Origin: Microcaldota archaeon
Lineage (GTDB): Archaea > Micrarchaeota > Micrarchaeia > Norongarragalinales > CAINOH01
DNA length: 6,533 nucleotides
Assembly (NCBI GenBank): GCA_027371655.1
Contig: DAHXMR010000251.1
Location: 1-6,533 of the forward strand
Reading direction: 5' to 3'
A program made the translations under genes and the position numbers. Under the pieces are notes generated by a model. It was not told where the DNA came from and did no database searches. It saw nothing but the letters and a program-made list of their open reading frames with translations. Below, one piece after another: positions 1-5,687 of the stretch (positions are counted from its first letter, which is position 1; each line of letters begins with the position of its first letter).

Positions 1-315
1 AAAATCGACAAGGGAATGACCTGCGTGATGTGCAAGGCAACCGCCATGCCGGCGAAAATCCGCTTCCAAGGCGAGGAAATAGACGGTTGGAAATGCGGAA
101 AGTGCGGCGAGGAATACCTGCACCCCGGGCAGGCGGAACGCATCCTTACGATGAACAAGCTGCGCCGCGAATCGCTGAGCGCGAAGCTCGGTAGAATCAA
201 AAGCAACCTGATTTTGCGCATTCCCAAGGCGGTGGAGCAGGCACTTGGATTGAAGGAAGGCGAAACCGTAAGCTTGCGCGTGAAGGGAGAAAAGCAGATA
301 GAGATAACTGTCTAA
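1..315 (+). CDS. Zinc-finger plus AbrB/SpoVT-type DNA-binding protein (5' end probably cut off)
   Basis: Likely a small DNA-binding regulator, possibly an antitoxin or autorepressor. Counting from the first ATG in the window (base 16), two CxxC pairs at C3/C6 and C27/C30, followed by GEEYLHP, resemble the YgiT/MqsA-type zinc finger. Residues about 56-99 (from AKLGRI, through IPKAVEQALGLKEGETVSLR) match the AbrB/SpoVT swapped-hairpin domain. The frame is open to base 1 (K-I-D-K-G before the ATG), and the AAGGG just upstream lies only one base from that ATG, too close to act as a ribosome site. I therefore think the true start is outside the window, with 16 as the alternative. The stop codon overlaps the endonuclease stop on the other strand by four bases. 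No partner toxin is visible; one could lie upstream of the window. The domain calls come from motif pattern and the function is inferred. Confidence 0.75.
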   Translation, partial: KIDKGMTCVMCKATAMPAKIRFQGEEIDGWKCGKCGEEYLHPGQAERILTMNKLRRESLSAKLGRIKSNLILRIPKAVEQALGLKEGETVSLRVKGEKQIEITV

Positions 316-1076
316 CTCAAATCTATTTTTTCTTTAGTTGAGTAGATGTCCGGCAAGTATTTTTCGCTTATTCTGAAGCCTGCACCATGATCGCGGACAA
401 ATAGGCCATGGTCGCCAGTTTTTCTTGGCCGGATGTCCATGCGAAACTCCCAAACAACTTTTCCTTCGCGCAGCAGTTTCTTGAAATTTGCCTCGCTGAG
501 GCCAGACAGATAGTATGCTTCGCAGTAGCGAAAACTTTCGTTTCCGCCTTGTTTTCTTGACTCGGCAAAAACGATTAACAAGTTTTGAGCCAGCTTCTCG
601 CGGATTCTCGCCATCAGTTCGTCAATATCAAAATAGCAAATGACGCCACCGCGCTTATGAGCCACGTTAAGACGATTAGCTTTAGCGTCCACTTCCAGCT
701 TGAGCCCTTTGGCGTTGAACCCTTTGGCAGTAAGCGTAACCTTCAATCCCTGACGACCCTTTGCATCAGGATAACCGTATTTTTTGATAATTTCTTCCGC
801 TGAAAGCGGCGCCCAGTGGGGGGATTTCGTGATAAGCGTTACTCTCGAACTGGCTGTAGCACGCTGCGACTTGAGTTCAATTACCGCTCCATCAAACTGG
901 AAGTCATTCGAAACGTTATTTTCTGGAATGCCCATTAGCTCCTCAAGGGTTTTGCCTATGCCAGTGTCGCCGCTACGCATTGATTTTACGAAGCCCATCT
1001 TGCAGATTTTTCTGAGCTTCTTTCGAAAATCTATTGTTGGGAGCTTTTTGCTAGGTCCGTCAGGCTTGCTACGCAT
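312..1076 (-). CDS. Type II restriction endonuclease, MvaI/BcnI family
   Basis: Predicted to cleave unmethylated DNA at a short site. The 254 residues compare well with MvaI and BcnI, which are about 240-250. The strongest signature is residues 39-72: GIGKTLEELMGI, then D62, then ELKSQR with E67 and K69. This D-x4-E-x-K arrangement matches the PD-(D/E)xK catalytic triad of the family, where MvaI uses an Asp-Glu-Lys set with the same spacing. MvaI cuts CCWGG and BcnI cuts CCSGG, both as monomers; the site of this enzyme cannot be read from the sequence. The gene follows the methyltransferase by 44 bp in the same direction, the usual arrangement for a cognate pair. Start 1076 is supported by a TATA-like box 27 nt upstream; M27 and M33 are weaker alternatives. 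No frameshift and all three catalytic residues present, so it looks intact. GC is lower than in the flanking genes. Confidence 0.85.
   Translation of the reverse strand: MRSKPDGPSKKLPTIDFRKKLRKICKMGFVKSMRSGDTGIGKTLEELMGIPENNVSNDFQFDGAVIELKSQRATASSRVTLITKSPHWAPLSAEEIIKKYGYPDAKGRQGLKVTLTAKGFNAKGLKLEVDAKANRLNVAHKRGGVICYFDIDELMARIREKLAQNLLIVFAESRKQGGNESFRYCEAYYLSGLSEANFKKLLREGKVVWEFRMDIRPRKTGDHGLFVRDHGAGFRISEKYLPDIYSTKEKIDLS
324..336 (+). terminator. T-rich terminator for the AbrB-type gene
   Basis: Six consecutive T (326-331) followed by CTTTAG lie just after the stop codon at 313-315. Archaeal RNA polymerase commonly terminates at such oligo-T tracts. The tract is inside the 3' end of the convergent endonuclease gene. 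No preceding hairpin is evident. Confidence 0.4.
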
Positions 1077-1094
1077 AAGTAAGCGTAGGCTGAC
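1059..1094 (-). promoter_or_regulatory. Inverted repeat over the endonuclease start (operator candidate)
   Basis: CTACGC (1069-1074) and GCGTAG (1083-1088) form a perfect 6-bp inverted repeat with an 8-nt spacer. An outer GTCAG/CTGAC pair (1059-1063 with 1090-1094) adds five more, separated by an asymmetric interior gap. The endonuclease ATG (1076-1074) lies in the spacer and the first stem base. With a predicted transcript start at about 1077, a repressor bound here would block the start of transcription. A start-codon hairpin on read-through mRNA from the methyltransferase is the alternative. The function is inferred. Confidence 0.4.
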
Positions 1095-1099
1095 CGACG

Positions 1100-1107
1100 T
1101 TATAAAA
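1100..1107 (-). promoter_or_regulatory. TATA-like box of the endonuclease gene
   Basis: TTTTATAA on the minus strand is centred about 27 nt before the ATG at 1076. This is the archaeal spacing for a transcript that begins at the start codon. It implies that the endonuclease can be transcribed separately from the methyltransferase. Confidence 0.5.
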
Positions 1108-1120
1108 CTGATTTTCTATG

Positions 1121-2434
1121 CTACTTGCGCACAACGACGACGTTTTCCTTGCTCATGGTCCTCCCGACAACGCCCGCTTCGTTTGTTGGGCTGTTAATTA
1201 CTGGAATAGTTTTGTATGGAATATTCCGGCCAATGTTAGCGACTGTTTCGAATCCAATTTTTTCGCAAAGCTCGGCAGTGATATCACTTGAAGAAATCAG
1301 CGTTTCTTTTACAGTCCGGTTACCAATAACTATTCCGGCCACGCCTCCACCACGCAACACGCGATGCATTTGCTTGTAAACGTCGTTCAAGTCCACAAAA
1401 AACCAAGCCACTTCCTCGGCCCGTTTCGCGTCCTTTTCGGCAATAGTCTTAAGCACGGCGTCCAAAGTTTGGGATTTCAAAGACCAGTCGTAGTTCTTTC
1501 GCACAGCCCCGCCGAGGCTGGTTTTGTCCAATCGCGTAATTTCTTCTGAACTACTTATCTCAGAGTAGTCCAATCCAAGCCATTGCAACGAAAGCCTTGA
1601 AAATTGCCCATAGGCCACCGTAGTATGACTATCGCCATACGGTGGAGAGGTCACTATCAAGTCAACCGACTTCGCAGGGATTATGTTGTCAGTATGCCTT
1701 GCATCGGCCTTGTAGACCTTGCAATCGCAATTCAAGCCAGTAGTTTCGTCAAATTGCAAAAGACAAGCTAATGAAGTTTTCAACGCGTCCTTGAAAATTT
1801 TTGGGACATTCGGATTGTGCTTGTTTAGCGTAGTTGGCGAATAGCGATAGAGCTTGAATTCCCCCGGCCTTGTGTTTGATGCTTTTCTAACCGCGAGGGA
1901 AAACGGAACCCTGAGAAAATCGCGCACTTTGCCATCCTTGACCTCATTTATGGCTTCCCGGACGATTGCAAGGTCAGTAACAACTTGAGGCTTGAACCAA
2001 AAATCAATATTCTGAAAATCGGGCTTTGAAGGATTGCGATGCTTGGAAACGTCAAGCCTGTTGAATCGCTCGTTCAAATTGTCCAAAAAAACCGCGACAC
2101 TTTGCTTCAGGTAACCTTGTTCTATCGGCGTAGTCTTGACTTTGGACAACAGTATGGCCAGCGGGTTCAAGTCAGTTCCAATTGCACACCGTTTCAGAAG
2201 CGTTGCTTCCACAAGAACCGTACCACTTCCGCACATCGGGTCATAAACAATTTCGCCAGGTTGCGAATACGTGTTTATTAGTCGGTCAGCGATCTGCGGC
2301 ACCATCCTTGCAGGGTACACGTGCATCCCATGCGTGTGGTGCTGAGTGTCTGCCAGCGCAAAGTCCCAGTCTTCTTGCTGGAGTTGAACCATTGCTTGGC
2401 CAGAAGAAAAAGATTCCAAAGTTGTTTTTTTCAT
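1121..2434 (-). CDS. DNA amino-methyltransferase (probably N4-cytosine) of the restriction-modification system
   Basis: Predicted to transfer a methyl group from S-adenosylmethionine to an exocyclic amino group at the endonuclease site. Counted from 2434 (437 residues), the motifs run: HGMHVYPAR at 35-43 (motif X region); DPMCGSGT at 65-72 (motif I, cofactor loop); GTDLNP at 86-91 (motif II); a spacer of about 170 residues that should hold the target-recognition region; TSPPY at 262-266 (catalytic motif IV); and VLRGGG at 359-364. The order X-I-spacer-IV is that of alpha-type enzymes. TSPPY and an MvaI/BcnI-type partner favour N4-cytosine over N6-adenine; this is inference, because the motif alone is not decisive. 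An in-frame ATG at 2455 would add seven residues. I prefer 2434 because a TATA-like box lies 27 nt upstream of it and GGA sits just before it. It appears intact and is low in GC relative to argS. Confidence 0.85.
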   Translation of the reverse strand: MKKTTLESFSSGQAMVQLQQEDWDFALADTQHHTHGMHVYPARMVPQIADRLINTYSQPGEIVYDPMCGSGTVLVEATLLKRCAIGTDLNPLAILLSKVKTTPIEQGYLKQSVAVFLDNLNERFNRLDVSKHRNPSKPDFQNIDFWFKPQVVTDLAIVREAINEVKDGKVRDFLRVPFSLAVRKASNTRPGEFKLYRYSPTTLNKHNPNVPKIFKDALKTSLACLLQFDETTGLNCDCKVYKADARHTDNIIPAKSVDLIVTSPPYGDSHTTVAYGQFSRLSLQWLGLDYSEISSSEEITRLDKTSLGGAVRKNYDWSLKSQTLDAVLKTIAEKDAKRAEEVAWFFVDLNDVYKQMHRVLRGGGVAGIVIGNRTVKETLISSSDITAELCEKIGFETVANIGRNIPYKTIPVINSPTNEAGVVGRTMSKENVVVVRK

Positions 2435-2455
2435 GTTATTTCCAACGAAGCCCAT

Positions 2456-2465
2456 ATTTATTAAA
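2456..2465 (-). promoter_or_regulatory. TATA-like box of the methyltransferase gene
   Basis: TTTAATAAAT on the minus strand is centred about 27 nt upstream of the ATG at 2434. This parallels the spacing of the other two island promoters and favours a leaderless mRNA starting at 2434. If translation instead starts at 2455, this element is too close and a weaker A/T-rich stretch near 2482 would have to serve. Confidence 0.45.
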
Positions 2466-2503
2466 CTATCTATTACCTTTATTGTAACTAATTTTTAATC
2501 AAC

Positions 2504-2512
2504 TTATTATAA
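2504..2512 (+). promoter_or_regulatory. TATA-like box of the winged-helix gene
   Basis: TTATTATAA is centred about 25 nt before the ATG at 2533, again giving a predicted leaderless transcript. The 98-bp gap between the two divergent starts (2435-2532) therefore holds both promoters. I see no clear inverted repeat in it. Confidence 0.5.
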
Positions 2513-2532
2513 GCTCGGAACTAATTTAGGCT

Positions 2533-2799
2533 ATGACTCTCGATTGGAATAAGTTTGGATTTGTGCTAGCAAGCAAGTACCGAACCAAAATAGTGTCGTG
2601 CTTGGCTGCATCTCCAAAGACGCCTTCGCAAATAACAAGAGAAACCGATTTGTTTAAGACTCACGTAAGCACGGTTCTAAAAGAGCTTGTTGTGGAAAAA
2701 ATAATCGAATGCTTAACGCCCGATTTGCGCCGCGGAAAGATATACTGTTTAACGCCTCAAGGAAAGTCGATAGCGTCAGAATTATCTGGAAGCAAGTAA
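2533..2799 (+). CDS. Small winged helix-turn-helix transcriptional regulator
   Basis: A single-domain 88-residue DNA-binding protein of the ArsR/MarR-like archaeal type. Residues about 13-45 (ASKYRTKIVSCLAASPKTPS and onward) form the first helices. TDLFKTHVSTVLKEL (38-52) is the helix-turn-helix with the recognition helix HVSTVLKEL. ECLTPDLRRGKIYCLTPQGKS (about 59-79) is the beta wing. There is no sensor or metal-binding domain. It is divergent from the methyltransferase and shares its low GC (23 of the first 60 bases are G or C), so it looks like part of the restriction-modification island. Small helix-turn-helix controller proteins are known in type II systems, although classical C proteins are Xre-type, not winged-helix. 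A regulatory role towards the endonuclease is inference. The gene ends 21 bp from the convergent argS stop, and the intervening CTTTCTTCCC is at best a weak terminator. Confidence 0.75.
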   Translation: MTLDWNKFGFVLASKYRTKIVSCLAASPKTPSQITRETDLFKTHVSTVLKELVVEKIIECLTPDLRRGKIYCLTPQGKSIASELSGSK

Positions 2800-2820
2800 A
2801 CAACCTTTCTTCCCAAGAAC

Positions 2821-4584
2821 TTACATCTTTTCCGGCAGCCTTATGCCCAACAGCGTCAAGCCGTTTGCCATCGCGTTCCTCGTTGCCGCCACAATCATCA
2901 AACGCTTTTCCCTTTCCCTGCCTTCGACGGAAAGCACGGGGCACGCGGCGTAAAAAGAGCTGAACGCAGCCGCAAGTTTCAGCAGATAATCGCACACCTG
3001 CTGGGGCGCGCGGTTTTTGCACGATGACTCCACAACCGAGGGAAACGTTGCCACAAGCTTGATTACCTCGCGCTCCGCGTCCGCAAACTCCAAGCCATCA
3101 ATTCCGCTTTCGGCATCAACATCAATGCCCTGTTCTTTTGCTTTGCGCAGGATGTTCTGCGCCCGCACAAAAGTATACTGCAAGTAAGCGCCGCTGTCGC
3201 CCTCAAAGCTCACCGCGCGCTGGGCCGAGAATTGTATGTTTTTTTCCGCGGTAACGCGCAAAACCGCGAACTTGACCGCGCCGATTCCCACTTCGCGCGC
3301 GATTTCCTCCATCTGCTCTTGCGAATACTCGGCCTTGCGCTTGATTTCCTCGCGCGCCTTTCCAACAGCCTCTTCGAGGACGTCTTCAAGCAGGAGAACC
3401 GAACCCTTGCGCGTGGAAAGCTTTTGCCCCCCTTCGAGGAAAATCAACCCGAACCCAATGTGCTCGCATTTTGAAACATACGGCCGCCCAAGCAGTTCGA
3501 GGAGCTTGAACACCTGCTTGAAGTGCGTGTTCTGCTCGCTTGCGGTGACGTAAATGTCGTAGTCGAAGCGGTATTTTTCCCACCGCGAATCCGCCAACGC
3601 CAGGTCGCGCGTGCTGTAAAGAGTGGTGCCGTTCGAGCGCAAAATGATGAGGTTGGGAAGCTTGGAGCGCGACTCCAAATCCGCAACGGTTTCGCCCGTC
3701 TTGTCCTTGAACGCAAGCCCGTTGGCAACCGCTTCGGCAACTATTGCCTTGGATTGGGGGACAAGCGTGCTGTCGAAGCACTCCTCGTCGAACGATATGC
3801 CAAGCGTCTTGTAGCTCTCATAAACTGGGGGAAGGCTGATTTCGCGCACGCGCTGCAAGTCCGCGGCAACCGACTGGTCGCCGTTTTCCATCGCCTCCAA
3901 AATCGCCTCAGACTTCGCCTTAAGCGCGGGATCCGCCTCTATTTGCCCGCTTATTTTAACGTAATATTCAAGCAAGTCCTTCTCGTCCCGCACGCTTCCC
4001 GCGCCGAACTCGCGCACGCCAAGCATCAATTTTGCGACCTGCGCCCCGGCCTCGCAAAGGTAATTGGATGCAACGGTCTTGTAGCCGCAGAATTTCATCA
4101 AATTGCGGATGGAATCGCCCAAAATCGTGGAACGGATGTGGCCGATGTGCAAGGGCTTGCCAACGTTGGGCGAGGAAAAATCGATGACCGCCACCTTGCC
4201 CCTGCCAAACTCGTGGGTTCCGAAGCCTTCCTTACCCCCCACGGCCTCAAGCGCGGCAGTTGCGAAGAATTCCCCGGAAAAAGAGAAGTTGATGTAGCCG
4301 TTCAACACCGTGCAGCCCGAAAAAAGCCCGGCGCCTCCCGAGGCGATTTCCCCCTGCACGGCCTTGCAAAGCGTTTCTGCAACCGCCGCAGGCGGCTGCT
4401 TCAATTTGCCCGCGAGTTCGAAGCTTATGGAGCATGACAAGTCCGCGGTTTTTGCGGCGGCATCGCGGGGCGGGAAAACCGGGATGGCAAGTGGCGCAAG
4501 ATCTAGGTCGAACTGCTTTTTGGCGGCATTTGCCACCAGTGTGCGGGCGGAATCGCAGGCCTTTGAAAAAACGCTTTCGTCCAA
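2821..4584 (-). CDS. argS: Arginyl-tRNA synthetase
   Basis: Charges tRNA-Arg with arginine in the cytoplasm, a class I synthetase. The 587 residues are typical for the family. Domain order: N-terminal additional domain (about 1-110) that contacts the tRNA D-loop; catalytic Rossmann core opening with FSSPNVGKPLHIGHIRST (HIGH at 146-149); KLSTRKG at 388-394, the ArgRS form of KMSKS; and an all-helical DALR anticodon-binding domain from about 467 (YLQYTFVRAQNILRK) to the end. The start is a TTG at 4584: an in-frame TGA two codons upstream rules out an earlier start, and GGTG lies about 10 nt before it. In the core, NYLCEAGAQ replaces the more usual N-Y-x-G/D-D-W/x-G-x-Q segment, a mild divergence. 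The gene is GC-rich like its right-hand neighbours and unlike the restriction-modification genes beyond its 3' end. It is single-gene and divergent from the 45-residue gene. Confidence 0.95.
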   Translation of the reverse strand: MDESVFSKACDSARTLVANAAKKQFDLDLAPLAIPVFPPRDAAAKTADLSCSISFELAGKLKQPPAAVAETLCKAVQGEIASGGAGLFSGCTVLNGYINFSFSGEFFATAALEAVGGKEGFGTHEFGRGKVAVIDFSSPNVGKPLHIGHIRSTILGDSIRNLMKFCGYKTVASNYLCEAGAQVAKLMLGVREFGAGSVRDEKDLLEYYVKISGQIEADPALKAKSEAILEAMENGDQSVAADLQRVREISLPPVYESYKTLGISFDEECFDSTLVPQSKAIVAEAVANGLAFKDKTGETVADLESRSKLPNLIILRSNGTTLYSTRDLALADSRWEKYRFDYDIYVTASEQNTHFKQVFKLLELLGRPYVSKCEHIGFGLIFLEGGQKLSTRKGSVLLLEDVLEEAVGKAREEIKRKAEYSQEQMEEIAREVGIGAVKFAVLRVTAEKNIQFSAQRAVSFEGDSGAYLQYTFVRAQNILRKAKEQGIDVDAESGIDGLEFADAEREVIKLVATFPSVVESSCKNRAPQQVCDYLLKLAAAFSSFYAACPVLSVEGREREKRLMIVAATRNAMANGLTLLGIRLPEKM

Positions 4585-4625
4585 AACTCAAAAACACCTT
4601 CGTTTGGAAACTTGGAGACGAAGAA

Positions 4626-4633
4626 TTATTAAA
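4626..4633 (-). promoter_or_regulatory. TATA-like box of argS
   Basis: TTTAATAA on the minus strand predicts a transcript start near 4603 and an mRNA leader of about 19 nt. The AAGGTG at 4600-4595 would fall in that leader as a weak ribosome site. The box lies 6 bp from the oppositely directed TATA box at 4640-4647. Confidence 0.5.
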
Positions 4634-4639
4634 TGCGGA

Positions 4640-4647
4640 TATTTAAG
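4640..4647 (+). promoter_or_regulatory. TATA-like box of the 45-residue cysteine-rich gene
   Basis: TATTTAAG predicts a transcript start near 4669 and a leader of about 35 nt carrying GAGG (4689-4692). It is nearly back to back with the argS box. Confidence 0.5.
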
Positions 4648-4656
4648 TAAGACTCA

Positions 4657-4670
4657 CGGATTTTAATCCG
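4657..4670 (+). promoter_or_regulatory. Short inverted repeat at the predicted transcript start (operator candidate)
   Basis: CGGATT and AATCCG are separated by two T. The repeat lies between the TATA-like box and the predicted start near 4669, where a repressor would block initiation. It is too short and tight to be a good terminator. The role is inferred. Confidence 0.3.
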
Positions 4671-4703
4671 GTTTCAACCCACCCAATAGAGGCGAATTGC
4701 AAA

Positions 4704-4841
4704 ATGCCCAGAGCGAGAAGCGACATGCTGGAGTTCACGTGCAACGAGTGCGCACACAGCGGCGGAGGGACTTTCTGCCGCAAGTTCAACAAGCACCTGG
4801 AACTTGGCCAAGCCGCGTGCAGCCACATAACCCCCTTCTGA
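4704..4841 (+). CDS. Small four-cysteine, probably zinc-binding protein (45 residues)
   Basis: I do not recognise a named family. The protein runs from MPRARSDMLEF to HITPF, with C13, C16, C25 and C39 plus H18, H31 and H42. This spacing (CxxC, then a Cys about 9 later, then a Cys about 14 later near the C-terminus) fits one small zinc site. It resembles widespread small archaeal and bacterial proteins with CxxC...C...C and an aromatic end, whose roles are mostly unknown. Support for a real gene: GAGG at 4689-4692, 11 nt before the ATG; an A/T-rich promoter upstream; and a compact ORF filling the gap between argS and scpA. The basic N-terminus (RAR) could contact nucleic acid. An in-frame ATG at codon 8 is a less likely start. 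A chance ORF cannot be excluded at this length. Confidence 0.6.
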   Translation: MPRARSDMLEFTCNECAHSGGGTFCRKFNKHLELGQAACSHITPF

Positions 4842-4845
4842 AAAA

Positions 4846-4881
4846 GCCCGCATCCCGCAGGTTTAAATACGGGTCGCGGGC
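4846..4881 (+). promoter_or_regulatory. Two-part dyad symmetric around the scpA TATA box
   Basis: GCCCGC (4846-4851) mirrors GCGGGC (4876-4881), and CCCG (4854-4857) mirrors CGGG (4870-4873). Both pairs share the centre 4863.5, inside the TATA element. Ten symmetric base pairs flank a 2-nt mismatch (at/tc). Protein bound to it would cover the TBP site. A hairpin that helps end the upstream transcript is the alternative, although no T-tract follows. Confidence 0.45.
4861..4870 (+). promoter_or_regulatory. TATA box of scpA
   Basis: GTTTAAATAC is a close match to the archaeal TATA consensus. It predicts a transcript start near 4890 and a leader of about 34 nt that contains AGGAAGG (4907-4913), 10 nt before the ATG at 4924. 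Confidence 0.65.
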
Positions 4882-4923
4882 AAACTATCCCTTAGCCCAC
4901 AATTTCAGGAAGGAAAATCCGCA

Positions 4924-5637
4924 ATGGACCTGTTGACCATAGTAGTGCAGCCCACTTGGCGCGAGTTTATGGTCGACCTCATCCAGACCAACCAGATGGA
5001 CCCCTGGGACATAGACATCTCCCAGGTGGCGGACATTTACCTCAAGCGCGTGCGCGAATTGCAAAGCCTCGACCTGCGCGTGCCCGCGAACGTCATCCTC
5101 GCCTCCGCGCTTCTTTTGCACTTCAAGGCCGACGCGCTTTCGCTCGAAGACGAGCCGCAAGAGGAGGCCGTAGAGGAAATAGCGCCGCTTTTGAACGAGG
5201 AAATTCCGCCCCTTGTGTTCCGCCCGAATTTGCCCCGCCAGCGCCGCGTAACCTTGGAGGAATTGCTTAACGCGGTGGACCAGGTGATGAAAAAAGGCGC
5301 CCGGCCCCAGCAATTGAAGGCCGCCCCCATGCCCCTCAACATAATGCTTCCCAAGGAAACCCTGCACGAGCGCATAATCGCAATCTACCAAAAAGCGCTT
5401 GCCTTGAAGGACGCCGAAAACATCCTCTTGTTCTCGGCCCTCTTCGAGGGCACGAAAAAGAACGCGGAAGAGGTCGTGTTCACCCTCGTGCCCGTGCTGC
5501 ACCTTGTGCAGGAACAGCGGGCAATAGTCTGGCAGGACCAGCTCTTCGGCGAAATCTTCATCAAGCTATTGGACAAGGAAGCCGAAGCAGCCGCGGAAAT
5601 AGGGACAAGCGCCGAGGCAGAGGCGCAGGCAGCATAA
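4924..5637 (+). CDS. scpA: Segregation and condensation protein A (kleisin)
   Basis: Kleisin subunit that closes the ring of the SMC-ScpA-ScpB complex and helps condense and segregate the chromosome on the nucleoid. The N-terminal domain (about 8-72) has the family signature W-x2-F...DLI...MDPWDIDI (25-32), followed by YLKRVRELQSLDL and ILASALLLHFKADAL, the part that binds the SMC head-proximal coiled coil. A variable acidic and proline-rich linker (about 73-105) follows. The C-terminal winged helix lies at about 145-215, including LLFSALFEGTKKNAEEVVFTLV in part. Length 237 is usual. The last 20 or so residues are an Ala/Glu tail, probably disordered. The start is backed by AGGAAGG at good spacing and a strong TATA box. 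In many archaea scpA follows smc; here neither smc nor scpB is adjacent, and the gene appears to have its own promoter. Confidence 0.92.
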   Translation: MDLLTIVVQPTWREFMVDLIQTNQMDPWDIDISQVADIYLKRVRELQSLDLRVPANVILASALLLHFKADALSLEDEPQEEAVEEIAPLLNEEIPPLVFRPNLPRQRRVTLEELLNAVDQVMKKGARPQQLKAAPMPLNIMLPKETLHERIIAIYQKALALKDAENILLFSALFEGTKKNAEEVVFTLVPVLHLVQEQRAIVWQDQLFGEIFIKLLDKEAEAAAEIGTSAEAEAQAA

Positions 5638-5674
5638 TCAGCCCCCCCAACAGGCGGCCCGAAAAAGCAGAACC

Positions 5675-5687
5675 TCTTTTTTTTCTT
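5675..5687 (+). terminator. Oligo-T terminator of scpA
   Basis: Eight consecutive T (5677-5684) within CTCTTTTTTTTCTT lie 40 nt after the scpA stop, as expected for archaeal intrinsic termination. The tract lies directly beside the stop codon of the convergent HAD gene. No strong hairpin precedes it. Confidence 0.6.

Noticed and set aside
332..346. TTAGTTGAGTA near the end of the endonuclease gene resembling the trailer of tRNA-Gly (6462-6472, other strand)
   Set aside because: An 11-base core is within chance expectation; the extended similarity needs two gaps, so I do not treat it as a shared attachment site.
988..2455. ATGGGCTTCGT occurring both in the endonuclease gene (998) and at the upstream methyltransferase ATG (2455)
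   Set aside because: Matches of 11 bases are expected by chance among all pairs of positions in a window of this size, and one copy is simply coding sequence.
3523..4437. Long open frame on the + strand opposite argS
   Set aside because: It is a shadow of the GC-rich argS codons on the other strand, with no promoter or ribosome site and no recognisable motifs.
4885..5502. Open frame on the - strand opposite scpA
   Set aside because: scpA on the + strand has clear family motifs, a TATA box and a ribosome site; the antisense frame has none.
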